Origin: PALSA-188 sp963720075
GTDB lineage: Bacteria; Acidobacteriota; Terriglobia; Terriglobales; Acidobacteriaceae
Assembly (NCBI GenBank): GCA_963720075.1
Contig: CAVREG010000019.1
Coordinates: 434,001-498,000 of the forward strand
Direction: 5' to 3'
DNA: 64,000 nt
Shown here piece after piece: positions 28,905 to 37,144 of the stretch. The position numbers were made by a program, and so were the translations under genes. The notes beneath the pieces are model-generated. The model was not told the DNA's origin and did no database searches. It was given only the letters and a program-made list of their open reading frames with translations. Numbering within the stretch: position 1 is the stretch's first letter; the number at the start of each line of letters is the position of its first letter.

Positions 28905-28942
28905 GCCCCGGTCCTGCCATGCAGGCTCGGGGCTTTTCTTTT
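28905..28942 (+). terminator. Rho-independent terminator of the minor-pilin operon
   Basis: A stem GCCCCG...CGGGGC with inner CCTGC/GCAGG pairing around a CAT loop is followed by TTTTCTTTT. It starts 13 bases after the PilX-like stop and ends before the HAD gene, so it should separate the two transcripts. Confidence 0.85.
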
Positions 28943-28990
28943 GATGAACGGAGCGATCCGCAATCTCTCGTTCGCGGCTAGAATCCATTC

Positions 28991-29629
28991 ATGCCCGAAA
29001 TCACTGCCCTCTTCTGGGATGTCGGCGGCGTTCTTCTAACCAATGCCTGGGATCACGCCGAACGCAATCGCGCTTTAATCCAGTTTGAATTGGATGAAGT
29101 GGATTTCAACGACCGCCATCAGATGCTAGTGTCGTCGTTTGAGCGAGGAAAGATTACCCTCGACGAATATCTCGAACGAACAATCTTCTACCGCACGCGA
29201 ACGTTTTCCAAGCAATCATTCAAGAATTACATGTTTTCGCTGTCGCGCCCGAAAGACGATGTCCTTGGTACGGCGCGCGCATTGGCGAAATCGGGTAAGT
29301 ATCTGATGTCCACGCTGAACAACGAATCTGAAGAGCTGAATTTGTATCGCATTCAGACATTTCAGTTGCGCGACATTTTTAACCTGTTCGTGAGCTCCTG
29401 CTTTGTGGGCCTGCGCAAACCAGAGGCGGCGATTTATAAATTGGCGATGGACATAACGCAACGGCCACCCGAAGAATGCTGCTTTATTGACGACCGCCAG
29501 CTGAATTTAGAATGTGCAAGCCAAATGGGAATGCACGTGATCCAAATGCAAAACGCCGAACAACTGCGCGATGACCTGAAAAAGCTTGGCGTTGCCGCCG
29601 ATCCCACCGGCCTGGCAGGGGTCACGTAG
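28991..29629 (+). CDS. HAD-superfamily hydrolase
   Basis: Haloacid dehalogenase-type phosphatase of the YihX/epoxide-hydrolase N-domain kind. Motif I is FWDVGGVLLTN (nucleophile Asp, with glycine at +2 as in YihX), motif II is the Ser/Thr before TLNNESEEL, motif III the Lys in GLRKPEAAIYKLA, and motif IV CCFIDDRQLNLECA. The cap region is helical. It would dephosphorylate a small sugar phosphate; the substrate is unknown. The stop codon TAG lies inside the left border of a dispersed repeat (29623-29805), so the present C-terminus may have been set by that insertion. Confidence 0.85.
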   Translation: MPEITALFWDVGGVLLTNAWDHAERNRALIQFELDEVDFNDRHQMLVSSFERGKITLDEYLERTIFYRTRTFSKQSFKNYMFSLSRPKDDVLGTARALAKSGKYLMSTLNNESEELNLYRIQTFQLRDIFNLFVSSCFVGLRKPEAAIYKLAMDITQRPPEECCFIDDRQLNLECASQMGMHVIQMQNAEQLRDDLKKLGVAADPTGLAGVT

Positions 29630-29805
29630 GCCCAGACGTCCCCGTCTGGGCGGCTGGCGAAGCCGGCTGTAGATTAAGCCCGCATAAAACGAACAATGAT
29701 AAAAAGACATTGTTGCGAATCTTGAGCAGGCTACCGAGCTTTCGCTCCGCTGGGCAGGTGAGGACATTCTTCGGCTTCGCTCAGGACAGGCTCTGCCCCT
29801 ACGTG
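29623..29805. repeat. Dispersed intergenic repeat with CACGTAGG/CCTACGTG ends (copy 2)
   Basis: Bounded by CACGTAGG on the left and its exact complement CCTACGTG on the right. It contains a left palindrome (CCCAGACGTCCCCGTCTGGG) and a right block GGGCAGGTGAGGACATTC and CTCAGGACAGGCTCTGCC, which recurs near 37.1 kb. It fills the whole space between the HAD gene and modC and contains no open frame of note. Confidence 0.6.
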
Positions 29806-29809
29806 AACC

Positions 29810-30565
29810 CTAGCGATGCATGACGGCTCCAGGAGTGCCGTCCGCGATGATTTTCCCGGCTTCAAGCATTAACACCCGATCTCCAAGGGCGAAGACTTCT
29901 TCGCGACTGTGCGTCACATACAAAATCGGAATAGCGTGAGCACCGTTCCAAATTCGCAGGTCGTCAATTATCTTTAGCTTTGTGGGGGCATCAAGTGCGG
30001 ACAAAGGTTCGTCCAACAAAAGCACACACGGATCGGTGACAAGCGAACGAGCCAACGCGACTCTTTGGCGTTCTCCTCCAGAAATTTCGCCTGGCTTGCG
30101 CCCGCGAAGACCCGCAATGTGGAAAGAGTCTAGAATGCTCGAAATTCTTCGCTCCCGGTCCTCGACAGCAAGATTCCGAATTCCATAGCCAATATTTTTT
30201 CCGACTGTCAGATGCGGAAACAAAGCAAGGTCCTGGAAGACGTATCCTATTCTGCGCCGTCGAAGGTCCACGCTCACTTTGCGTGAGCTGTCGAGAAATA
30301 TTTGATCACCGGCTGCGATCCTGCCAGAGTTGGGAATAAGAAGCCCCGCAATACATTCGAGCAGAGTAGTCTTCCCTGCCCCGGATGGACCGAAAAGAAT
30401 CGTGATGCCAGGTTGAATCTCGGCATTGACGTCGAGTTCAAAGGCCGGGTTCGCGCTGCTGAACCTCTTTCGAATTTGCAGGTTCAATGTCCGGGAAACA
30501 TTTTGCCTGGAACTTTCCATCAAGGGGGCTGCTGAGCTTTCCTTGGCGACCTCCTTCATTTCCAC
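29810..30565 (-). CDS. modC: Molybdate ABC transporter ATP-binding protein ModC-like
   Basis: ATPase of a molybdate/tungstate importer. Walker A is FGPSGAGKTTLLECIAGLL, the signature is EISGGERQRVALARSL, Walker B VLLLDEPLSALD, and the switch histidine lies in YVTHSREEV. It lacks the C-terminal MOP domain of E. coli ModC (251 against about 350 residues), so regulation by bound molybdate at that domain is absent. The N-terminus is poorly fixed: about 25 residues precede the conserved part, and the start overlaps modB by ten bases. Pairing with modB makes molybdate the most likely substrate, though sulfate or tungstate cannot be excluded. Confidence 0.85.
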   Translation of the reverse strand: MEMKEVAKESSAAPLMESSRQNVSRTLNLQIRKRFSSANPAFELDVNAEIQPGITILFGPSGAGKTTLLECIAGLLIPNSGRIAAGDQIFLDSSRKVSVDLRRRRIGYVFQDLALFPHLTVGKNIGYGIRNLAVEDRERRISSILDSFHIAGLRGRKPGEISGGERQRVALARSLVTDPCVLLLDEPLSALDAPTKLKIIDDLRIWNGAHAIPILYVTHSREEVFALGDRVLMLEAGKIIADGTPGAVMHR

Positions 30566-31230
30566 AGCCAGACCGCCAGAACTCTCCGGTTAAATGCGTA
30601 CACCAAAGAAAGTAGGCTAAACGAAATTCCGCACAGCACAAGCGCTGTAGTATTTGCCGCGGAATAGTTAAGCGCCTGGACCTGATCGTAAATATCAATC
30701 GAGGCCGTTCGGGTTACTCGTGGAATGTTTCCGCCGATCATCAGCACCACGCCGAATTCGCCCATGGTGTGAGCGAACGACAAAACCACTCCCCCGACTA
30801 ATCCGGAAACGGATAAAGGCAAGATGATCTCAAGAAAAGTCCGCAGTTTAGAGGCTCCCAAGGTCGCGGAAGCGGCAATTAATCGCGAATCAACCGCAGC
30901 AAACGAAGCGGCAAATGGCTGCACCGCGAATGGCAGGCTGTAAATGACCGAACCAATAACTAATCCTTGAAAAGTAAAAGCTAAAGTGTGTCCAGTGAGG
31001 GTCTGCCACAAGTGCCCTAAGGGGCTTCGCGGACCCAATGCAATCAGCAAATAGAAGCCGAGCACGGTTGGAGGCAGCACGATCGGGAGCGCGACCATGG
31101 CTTCCGCGAGAAACTTCCAGCGCCATCTCGAATACGTAATCCAATACGCCACAGGAAGAGCGATCAGAAATAAAATCGCCGCAACCAGCGCGGCCAGCCG
31201 GATTGTAAGCCACAACGACTGCCAGTCCAT
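30556..31230 (-). CDS. modB: Molybdate ABC transporter permease ModB
   Basis: Inner-membrane permease of 224 residues with about five helices. The ModB signature ALPIVLPPTVLGFYLLIALG lies near residue 50, and the EAA loop that docks the ATPase is ASATLGASKLRTFLEIILPL. SFAHTMGEFGVVLMIGGNIP is also typical of ModB. It is followed by modC with a ten-base overlap, so the pair is translationally coupled. The periplasmic binding protein ModA, normally next to it, is not in the window. Confidence 0.92.
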   Translation of the reverse strand: MDWQSLWLTIRLAALVAAILFLIALPVAYWITYSRWRWKFLAEAMVALPIVLPPTVLGFYLLIALGPRSPLGHLWQTLTGHTLAFTFQGLVIGSVIYSLPFAVQPFAASFAAVDSRLIAASATLGASKLRTFLEIILPLSVSGLVGGVVLSFAHTMGEFGVVLMIGGNIPRVTRTASIDIYDQVQALNYSAANTTALVLCGISFSLLSLVYAFNRRVLAVWLWK

Positions 31231-31280
31231 TATTGCTCCTCTGCGATGCTGAACTCACCGCGCTCATCGAGTCTAATTGC

Positions 31281-31322
31281 ATTCAGCATTCAGCATTCAG
31301 CATTCAGCAATCAGCAATCAGC
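31281..31322. repeat. Tandem heptamer repeat, six units
   Basis: Four copies of ATTCAGC followed by two of AATCAGC, in perfect head-to-tail phase, lie between the divergent modB gene and the gene at 31463. Complementary GCTGA and GCTGAAT units occur 15-30 bases to the right, so the block can fold back on itself. Confidence 0.85.
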
Positions 31323-31462
31323 CGAAGCGGTCGATGCTGAGTGCTGAATACTGGGTGCTCGCTTCCGAATTCCCAATCTGGGCTGAAATCTTATCGCATG
31401 TTCGGAAGTCACAAAGCTTGGTTAGCCGGTCAGCATACGATTCTTGGCCGGGAGACTTGTTA

Positions 31463-31825
31463 ATGGAGATTGAAGAAGCGCTGAAAATCATGAAATCGCT
31501 GGCGGATGGCATAAATCCCGAAACAGGGGAAGCCCTGCCCGGCGATTTGGTCTACCAAAATCCTCAGAATGTTCGTGCGCTGCATCGTGCTGTGGGCGCA
31601 CTCGAATTCATAAATGAGCGGGAGCGAAACCGGCGGTTGCTGCCGAAAAATGCTGGAAAGCCGTGGTCCGCGCAAGAGGATGCGCAGGTGTGCGATGAGC
31701 TGCGAAGCGGAAGTGATTTTCAGCAGATCGCGAAAATTCACAACCGCACGGTCGCCTCCATTGTGGCGCGTTTGATCAGGCTTGGAAAAGTCTCGTCAAA
31801 GATGCCTCCGACGAAAGTGGCGTGA
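31463..31825 (+). CDS. Small protein with Myb/SANT-like C-terminal helix-turn-helix
   Basis: A 120-residue protein. The ATG at 31463 has GGGAGA upstream; the longer open frame back to 31277 runs through the heptamer repeat and is not credible. The N-terminal half (EEALKIMKSLADGINPETGE) resembles a short helical domain seen in bacterial proteins with DNA-processing roles. The C-terminal half WSAQEDAQVCDELRSGSDFQ followed by RTVASIVARLIRLG is a SANT/Myb-like helix-turn-helix. It may bind nucleic acid. The stop overlaps the GTG start of the large exported protein (GTGA), so the two could be cotranslated, though their functions look unrelated. Confidence 0.7.
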   Translation: MEIEEALKIMKSLADGINPETGEALPGDLVYQNPQNVRALHRAVGALEFINERERNRRLLPKNAGKPWSAQEDAQVCDELRSGSDFQQIAKIHNRTVASIVARLIRLGKVSSKMPPTKVA

Positions 31826-34800
31826 GGATGACTGCGTGCCGTCTGACCGTGGCGCTCATCGTATTCCTTGGAAACATGTCCCTGTTGGGGCAAGACGCTG
31901 GCACTGAGGGCCGGGTTTCAGCTGAAGCGGCGCGGAACGTCCATCGGCGGGAGCAATGGTTCGCGCAAGGCCGAGTTTCATCGAGCGGGTCAGCAGCAGC
32001 CGCACGCTACCATGCATTGCGTCAGAAAATGGCGCTCCGGGCAATCAAGAGAGTGCAGATGCCCAGCCCGGATTCACCCGAAAATGCTCTCTCCGGCGAA
32101 TGGATGCAGCTAGGCCCCGCACCAGTGACTTCGGATGCGAGCGGTGTGGGTTTGCAGGATTACAACTACGTCGCCGGACGCGCGACGGCGGTGACGATTG
32201 ATCCCGCCGATTCCACTGGGAACACGGTCTATGCAGGCGGCGCCTTTGGGGGAGTTTGGAAATCCACGAATGCCGGCCCCCTCAGCTCGGAACCCGGAAG
32301 CGTTGCCTGGGTTCCGCTGACTGACAGCCAAGTGACGCTCGCTATCGGGTCAATTGCTATTCAGCCGCAGCTAAGTAATCCAGACCCAACCAAGAGCGTG
32401 ATCCTGGTGGGTACAGGAGAAACGAACGGTTCCGCGGATTCATATTACGGGATTGGAATCTTGCGTTCCGCCGACGCGGGCAACACGTGGGTGCTAGCAA
32501 AACAAGATAGCAGTTCCCCGCCCAAATCTTTTGCGGGCTTGGGATTCGGCAAGATTGCATTCAGCGCGAACAATCCCAACGTCGTGGTTGCTGCAGCTTC
32601 CGCTACGGCAGAAGGCATCGCCGAAGGTGAAGAGAATCCGGTCGAAGTGAACCGGGGAATCTATTCCTCCACCGACGGTGGCGTTTCGTGGAAATACGCC
32701 ACCGTAAGAGAAAACGGTGCTGCTATAGATCCGGCCTCGGTGAGCGACGTCGTTTATAACGCAGTGGCGGCGGAGTTTTTCGCAGCCATCAGCCTGCACG
32801 GAATCTATTCATCGTCTGATGGAATCAACTGGTCCCGGCTGACGAACCAGCCTGGTGCACTGAACTCCTCTTCATGTCCAGCTCACATCGCCTCTCCAAA
32901 TATTTGTCCGATCTTTCGCGGAGAATTGGCGGTCGTGCCAAACCGTACCGGGATCAGCGGTAAGGGCGAAATGTACGTATGGTTTGTTGACTCAAATGAG
33001 AATGACGGCGGAATTTGGACTAGTAGCGATGCCGGAGTGTCCTGGGCGCAGATTAACGATAGCGGCATCACATTGTGCGGCGACTTGTTTGGCGGCTGCG
33101 GAACCGAGCAAGGCACATACAATCTCGCGCTAGCCGCGGTTCCGGATGGCATGGCGACAGATCTGTATGCTGGCGCCGTCAATTTATACAAGTGCACGAT
33201 TTCGGTCATCTCTCCTAATTGCAGCGGCACCGCCTCGGAAACTTTTATAAATCTGACCCACGCCTACGGGTGCAGTTCGATTGCGAAAGTTCATCCGGCG
33301 CAACACTCTATCGCGTTTACGCTCATCAATAACAATGCCGAGGATGTAATGTATTTCGCCAACGATGGCGGAATTTATCGCGCGTTGGATGGCTACACTG
33401 GACTTCTCGCTGGAACCTGCGGCGACACCAACTCTTTTGACAGCTTGAACGAGACTCTAGGCTCCATGACGCAAGTGGTGTCGTTTTCGGAATCTTCTAT
33501 GCAATCTCCGAGCCCCGATATCTTATTGGCGGGCGCGCAAGGGAATGGATCGCCGGGGACGGTCTCCGCGCACAGTAGCACGACGTGGCAAAACGTCAAT
33601 GCGGGCGATGGGGGATACACCGCCATAAGCCCGGATAATGACTCTATTTGGTTTGTCTCGAATCCTCCGGACTCGGTGTCAGGAGTAAATATCTTCAGGT
33701 GCGATTCCGGGATCAATTGCCATACGCAAGATTTTCAAAATAACGAAGTCGTTAGTGGAGTAACAGTCGGAGGTGATGCTGGCAGCTTTAACACGCCATT
33801 TATTCTTGATCCGCAGAACTCCGACGAAATGATCGTCGGAACCTGCAGGGTGTGGCGCGGCCCCAGTGTCGGCGGATCATTTTCTGATCTAAGTCCTAAC
33901 TTTGAAACCGGCGGGACCGGAATCTGTAGCGGCACCGAAACTAATGCGGTGAGGACGATAGCTGCTGGAGGAGCAAAGGATGCGAATGGTCTCAGCAATG
34001 TGATTTATACCGGAACGAATGGGACTGGTCCGCTCTCCACCGACCTGCCGACTGGAGGACATATTTGGATAAGCTCAAACGTCGCTGGAGGATCGCCAAC
34101 GTGGATTGATCAAACTGGGTCCATCAATCCTCAGCATTTTCCGGTATCGGCAGTTGCAATTGACAATTCAGATATATCGGGCCTAACCGCGTACGTCGGA
34201 ATCATGGGTTTTGGCGTGTCGCATGTTTGGAAGACGATTACGGGCGGAGTGTCATGGGTTGACTTCACCGGCAACCTCCCCGATGCCCCAGTGAACGCGT
34301 TATTAGTTGACAACTCCGGCGGAAACACCGCGACCACAATTTATGTTGGTACTGACGTTGGAGTGTTTGCGACCGGCGATGGTGTTGCAAGCTGGGCGGA
34401 AGTAGGGCCATCGCTTGGCACCAGCAATCCAGGATTCTTGCCGAATGTCGCCGTCACCGCTTTGCATATTTTCGATCCTGCGCGGACTCGGCGCTTGCGC
34501 GCTTCGACCTATGGCCGCGGAGTATGGGAATTGTCGAGTTTCAATCTTGGCCGTCCGGTACCAGATTCCGTAACAGTTGGCGCTCCCGGCACATCGCCCC
34601 CGGTCACATTGCAGTTAACCGCGGCGACTGGGCTCACTGTGAACCTTTCGTGCGGAGTTCCTTCTTTTGCGCAGTGCAGCTTTTTCGGTGGCGGCCCAAC
34701 TTTGTCAGCGAATGTAGGCCCCGGGAATCCCTTCACGGTAAAGTTAAATGTAACGACCACGGCTGCCGCACAGAGTGGCCCGTTCTCACTCGCGATTCAC

Positions 34801-36015
34801 GCCGATTCCTCGGGATATACCACTCAAACTCAAAATTTATTCGTTACTGTGACTGGAGGCTTTAACTTTTCAATTGCAAACACTTCAGGGCCTCAGACCG
34901 TTACCTCGGGACAAACGGCCACGTACAACCTAAATGTGGCGCCATCGTCTGGGACTTTTCCGAATCCGGTAACCTTTTTATGTTCCAATCTGCCGGCACT
35001 GGCCACGTGTTCCTTCAACCCATCGCAAGTGCCTGCGGGCAGTGGAACTACGAGCGCGGCGCTCACCATTGCCACCTCCGCAGGGACGCCCGCAGGAACT
35101 TATTCCCCGACCGTCGCCGGCACCTCGGGATCGTTGAACGCGAATGCGGTGCTGCCACTCACGGTGCAGAACAGCGCATTCAGTTTCTCGATGAGTAACT
35201 CCGGGCCCACGACAATCGCCGCCGGATCCTCGGGGAAATATGACATCACGATTACGCCGTCTGCTGGCACCTTCCCGAATCCAGTTGCCCTGTCGTTCAC
35301 GGGATGTCCTGCCGCAGCCACGTGTTCATTCGACAAGGCAGTGGTACCCGCCGGAAGCGGAACCACCGACGTCTTTCTAACTGTCGCGACCGCGGTTGGA
35401 ACGCCTGGAGGTACTTATCCGATAACAATTACTGGAGCGTCTGGTTCGCCGACCGCAAGCACCACGATTTCTCTCGCCGTCACCGCCCAGACTGGGGCGT
35501 TTAGTTTTTCCATGAGCAGTTCCGGCCCTCCGACAATCACCGCTGGATCGTCGGCAAAATATGACATTACGATTACACCATCTGCGGGGAAGTTTCCGAA
35601 TCCTGTGGCGCTCATCTTCACCGGCTGTCCCGCAGTAAGCACTTGTACTCTGAGTTCGTCTCAAGTGGCAGCGGGCAGCGGCGGGACAGACATTTTTCTC
35701 ACGATCGCAACCACACCACCCGCGCTTCACTCTGAATCGCGAACTCTGTCTTATGGGCTATGGCTGCCATTACCAGGATTTGTGATCGTGTTTGGCGGGC
35801 TTGGGTCTATGAGAGCGCAATGGAGATTGCGAACATTGTTCATGGTACTGATGCTGGCTCTGTGTTCGGGATGCGGAGGCCTTCAGGGAGGTTCGGCTGC
35901 GTCCGCGGGAAATCCGGGCACTCCGGTGGGAGTTTACACGGTTACCGTGATTGGGACATCCGGATCGCTTACTGCCAGCACGACCATTTCGCTGACCGTT
36001 CAGACTGCGCGATAG
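31822..36015 (+). CDS. Large exported BNR-repeat/Ig-like repeat protein
   Basis: A 1397-residue exported protein. A signal peptide (LTVALIVFLGNMSLLGQ) is followed by a beta-propeller of sialidase/sortilin-type repeats, with Asp-box motifs such as SADAGNTW, SSTDGGVSW, SSSDGINW, SSDAGVSW and TITGGVSW over residues 130-900. The last 480 residues are Ig-like repeats of about 110 residues with the phrase TFPNPVALSFTGCPA and CSFDKAVVPAGSGTT repeated; repeats two and three are nearly identical even at DNA level. Between the final repeat and its last strand lies a hydrophobic segment and a lipobox-like LMLALCSGCGG. It is probably surface-attached. Whether it is an enzyme or an adhesin is unknown. Start GTG 31822 or ATG 31828. 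Confidence 0.85.
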   Translation: MRMTACRLTVALIVFLGNMSLLGQDAGTEGRVSAEAARNVHRREQWFAQGRVSSSGSAAAARYHALRQKMALRAIKRVQMPSPDSPENALSGEWMQLGPAPVTSDASGVGLQDYNYVAGRATAVTIDPADSTGNTVYAGGAFGGVWKSTNAGPLSSEPGSVAWVPLTDSQVTLAIGSIAIQPQLSNPDPTKSVILVGTGETNGSADSYYGIGILRSADAGNTWVLAKQDSSSPPKSFAGLGFGKIAFSANNPNVVVAAASATAEGIAEGEENPVEVNRGIYSSTDGGVSWKYATVRENGAAIDPASVSDVVYNAVAAEFFAAISLHGIYSSSDGINWSRLTNQPGALNSSSCPAHIASPNICPIFRGELAVVPNRTGISGKGEMYVWFVDSNENDGGIWTSSDAGVSWAQINDSGITLCGDLFGGCGTEQGTYNLALAAVPDGMATDLYAGAVNLYKCTISVISPNCSGTASETFINLTHAYGCSSIAKVHPAQHSIAFTLINNNAEDVMYFANDGGIYRALDGYTGLLAGTCGDTNSFDSLNETLGSMTQVVSFSESSMQSPSPDILLAGAQGNGSPGTVSAHSSTTWQNVNAGDGGYTAISPDNDSIWFVSNPPDSVSGVNIFRCDSGINCHTQDFQNNEVVSGVTVGGDAGSFNTPFILDPQNSDEMIVGTCRVWRGPSVGGSFSDLSPNFETGGTGICSGTETNAVRTIAAGGAKDANGLSNVIYTGTNGTGPLSTDLPTGGHIWISSNVAGGSPTWIDQTGSINPQHFPVSAVAIDNSDISGLTAYVGIMGFGVSHVWKTITGGVSWVDFTGNLPDAPVNALLVDNSGGNTATTIYVGTDVGVFATGDGVASWAEVGPSLGTSNPGFLPNVAVTALHIFDPARTRRLRASTYGRGVWELSSFNLGRPVPDSVTVGAPGTSPPVTLQLTAATGLTVNLSCGVPSFAQCSFFGGGPTLSANVGPGNPFTVKLNVTTTAAAQSGPFSLAIHADSSGYTTQTQNLFVTVTGGFNFSIANTSGPQTVTSGQTATYNLNVAPSSGTFPNPVTFLCSNLPALATCSFNPSQVPAGSGTTSAALTIATSAGTPAGTYSPTVAGTSGSLNANAVLPLTVQNSAFSFSMSNSGPTTIAAGSSGKYDITITPSAGTFPNPVALSFTGCPAAATCSFDKAVVPAGSGTTDVFLTVATAVGTPGGTYPITITGASGSPTASTTISLAVTAQTGAFSFSMSSSGPPTITAGSSAKYDITITPSAGKFPNPVALIFTGCPAVSTCTLSSSQVAAGSGGTDIFLTIATTPPALHSESRTLSYGLWLPLPGFVIVFGGLGSMRAQWRLRTLFMVLMLALCSGCGGLQGGSAASAGNPGTPVGVYTVTVIGTSGSLTASTTISLTVQTAR

Positions 36016-36030
36016 GATTTGCCGAAATTA

Positions 36031-36099
36031 CGTAGGGGCGGCGGGTGCCTTCACCTGCCCAGCCGAGCGAAGCTCGGCGGCCTGCCCCCTGGGCCTACG
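36031..36099. repeat. Dispersed intergenic repeat (copy 3)
   Basis: Flanked by CGTAGG and CCTACG. Centred on the perfect hairpin GCCGAGC-GAA-GCTCGGC at 36062-36078. In reverse complement it shares GAGCTTCGCTCGGCTGGGCA and the following AGGTGA with the copies at 29.7 and 37.1 kb. It lies between the BNR protein and proC. Confidence 0.6.
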
Positions 36100-36214
36100 C
36101 CGTTCTCGCCGGTTCAACGATCCGCCATTCTGTTACGATCACCATTTCCTTCTGCACATGATTAAATGACATGTCGGGAGGATTCCTGCGACATCGAAAA
36201 AGCGGAGGCGGAAA

Positions 36215-37039
36215 ATGAAGTTCGACTTCTCGGGAAAACGAGTAGCTGTAATCGGCGCCGGAAAAATGGGCGGAATCTTGGTGAAGGTTTTGTTGGAAAA
36301 GGGATTGCTTTCGCCGAAGCTGACCCGTGCCACAGTGCAACATGAACAACGCGCCCACGATCTGTCAGAGAAATTGGGAATCGCAGTCGGCACCGACAAT
36401 CTTGAGGCAGTAAAGGACGCTGATATCGTGCTGGTTTGTGTGAAACCCCAGGTGGTGAAGGAAGTATTGCATCGGATTCGTCCTAACGTTTCGTCGAAGC
36501 AGCTCATTATTTCGGTGGCTGCTTCCATTCCGACAGATCAGATTGAGAAAGCGCTCGAGATAGATGTCCCGGTAGTACGCGCGATGCCAAATACTCCGTG
36601 CCTGCTTGGGGTCGGCATGACGGGTCTTTGCAAGGGAAAATTTGCCAGCGCGGAACATGTCGAAGCTGCCTCCGCGCTTTTCAACGTCGTGGGAAAAACC
36701 GTCGTGGTTGATGAAAAACACATGGATGCCGTTACCGGACTCTCGGCCAGCGGTCCAGCGTACATTTATATTATTTTGGAATCATTGGCCGAGGCTGGCG
36801 TGAAAGTCGGTCTGCCCCGTGATATCGCGACTCTGCTCGCGGCACAAACAACTCTGGGTGCCGCGACGGTCGTGCTCGAAACTGGTGACCATCCGGCGTT
36901 GTTGAAGGATGCAGTGACGACTCCCGCGGGCTGCACCGTGGACGGAATTATGGAACTTGAAGAAGGCAAGCTGCGAGTGACGCTGATCAAAGCCGTCGTC
37001 AAAGCCACGCAGCGCGCGAAAGAATTAGCGTACGGATGA
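36215..37039 (+). CDS. proC: Pyrroline-5-carboxylate reductase
   Basis: Last step of proline biosynthesis: reduces pyrroline-5-carboxylate with NAD(P)H. The N-terminal Rossmann motif is VAVIGAGKMGGILVKVLL, followed by VLVCVKPQVVKEVL and VVRAMPNTPCLLGVGMTGL. The C-terminal dimer domain carries the family signature AVTGLSASGPAYIYIILESL and DAVTTPAGCTVDGIMELEEG. Length is 274 residues, as usual. A strong GGAGG lies upstream of the ATG. It stands as a single gene between two dispersed repeats, which may act as transcript ends. Confidence 0.96.
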   Translation: MKFDFSGKRVAVIGAGKMGGILVKVLLEKGLLSPKLTRATVQHEQRAHDLSEKLGIAVGTDNLEAVKDADIVLVCVKPQVVKEVLHRIRPNVSSKQLIISVAASIPTDQIEKALEIDVPVVRAMPNTPCLLGVGMTGLCKGKFASAEHVEAASALFNVVGKTVVVDEKHMDAVTGLSASGPAYIYIILESLAEAGVKVGLPRDIATLLAAQTTLGAATVVLETGDHPALLKDAVTTPAGCTVDGIMELEEGKLRVTLIKAVVKATQRAKELAYG

Positions 37040-37060
37040 GCGAGCGGCAGATTTCCAGGA

Positions 37061-37130
37061 CGGCCGAGCTTCGCTCGGCTGAGCAGGTTGGGACACCCTT
37101 CGGCGCTCAGGACAGGCTCTGCCTCCACGT
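37061..37130. repeat. Dispersed intergenic repeat (copy 4)
   Basis: Starts with the perfect hairpin GCCGAGC-TTC-GCTCGGC (37063-37079), then AGCAGGTTGGGACACCC and GCTCAGGACAGGCTCTGCCT, matching the right half of the 29.6-kb copy. It fills the gap between the convergent proC and aroA genes. Confidence 0.6.
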
Positions 37131-37144
37131 TTCTCGCGGCACTT

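Noticed and set aside
31281..31322. CRISPR array
   Set aside because: Units are 7 bases with no spacers, so this is a simple tandem repeat.
31277..31462. N-terminal extension of the SANT-like protein
   Set aside because: It would translate the tandem heptamer repeat and has no ribosome site; the ATG at 31463 does.
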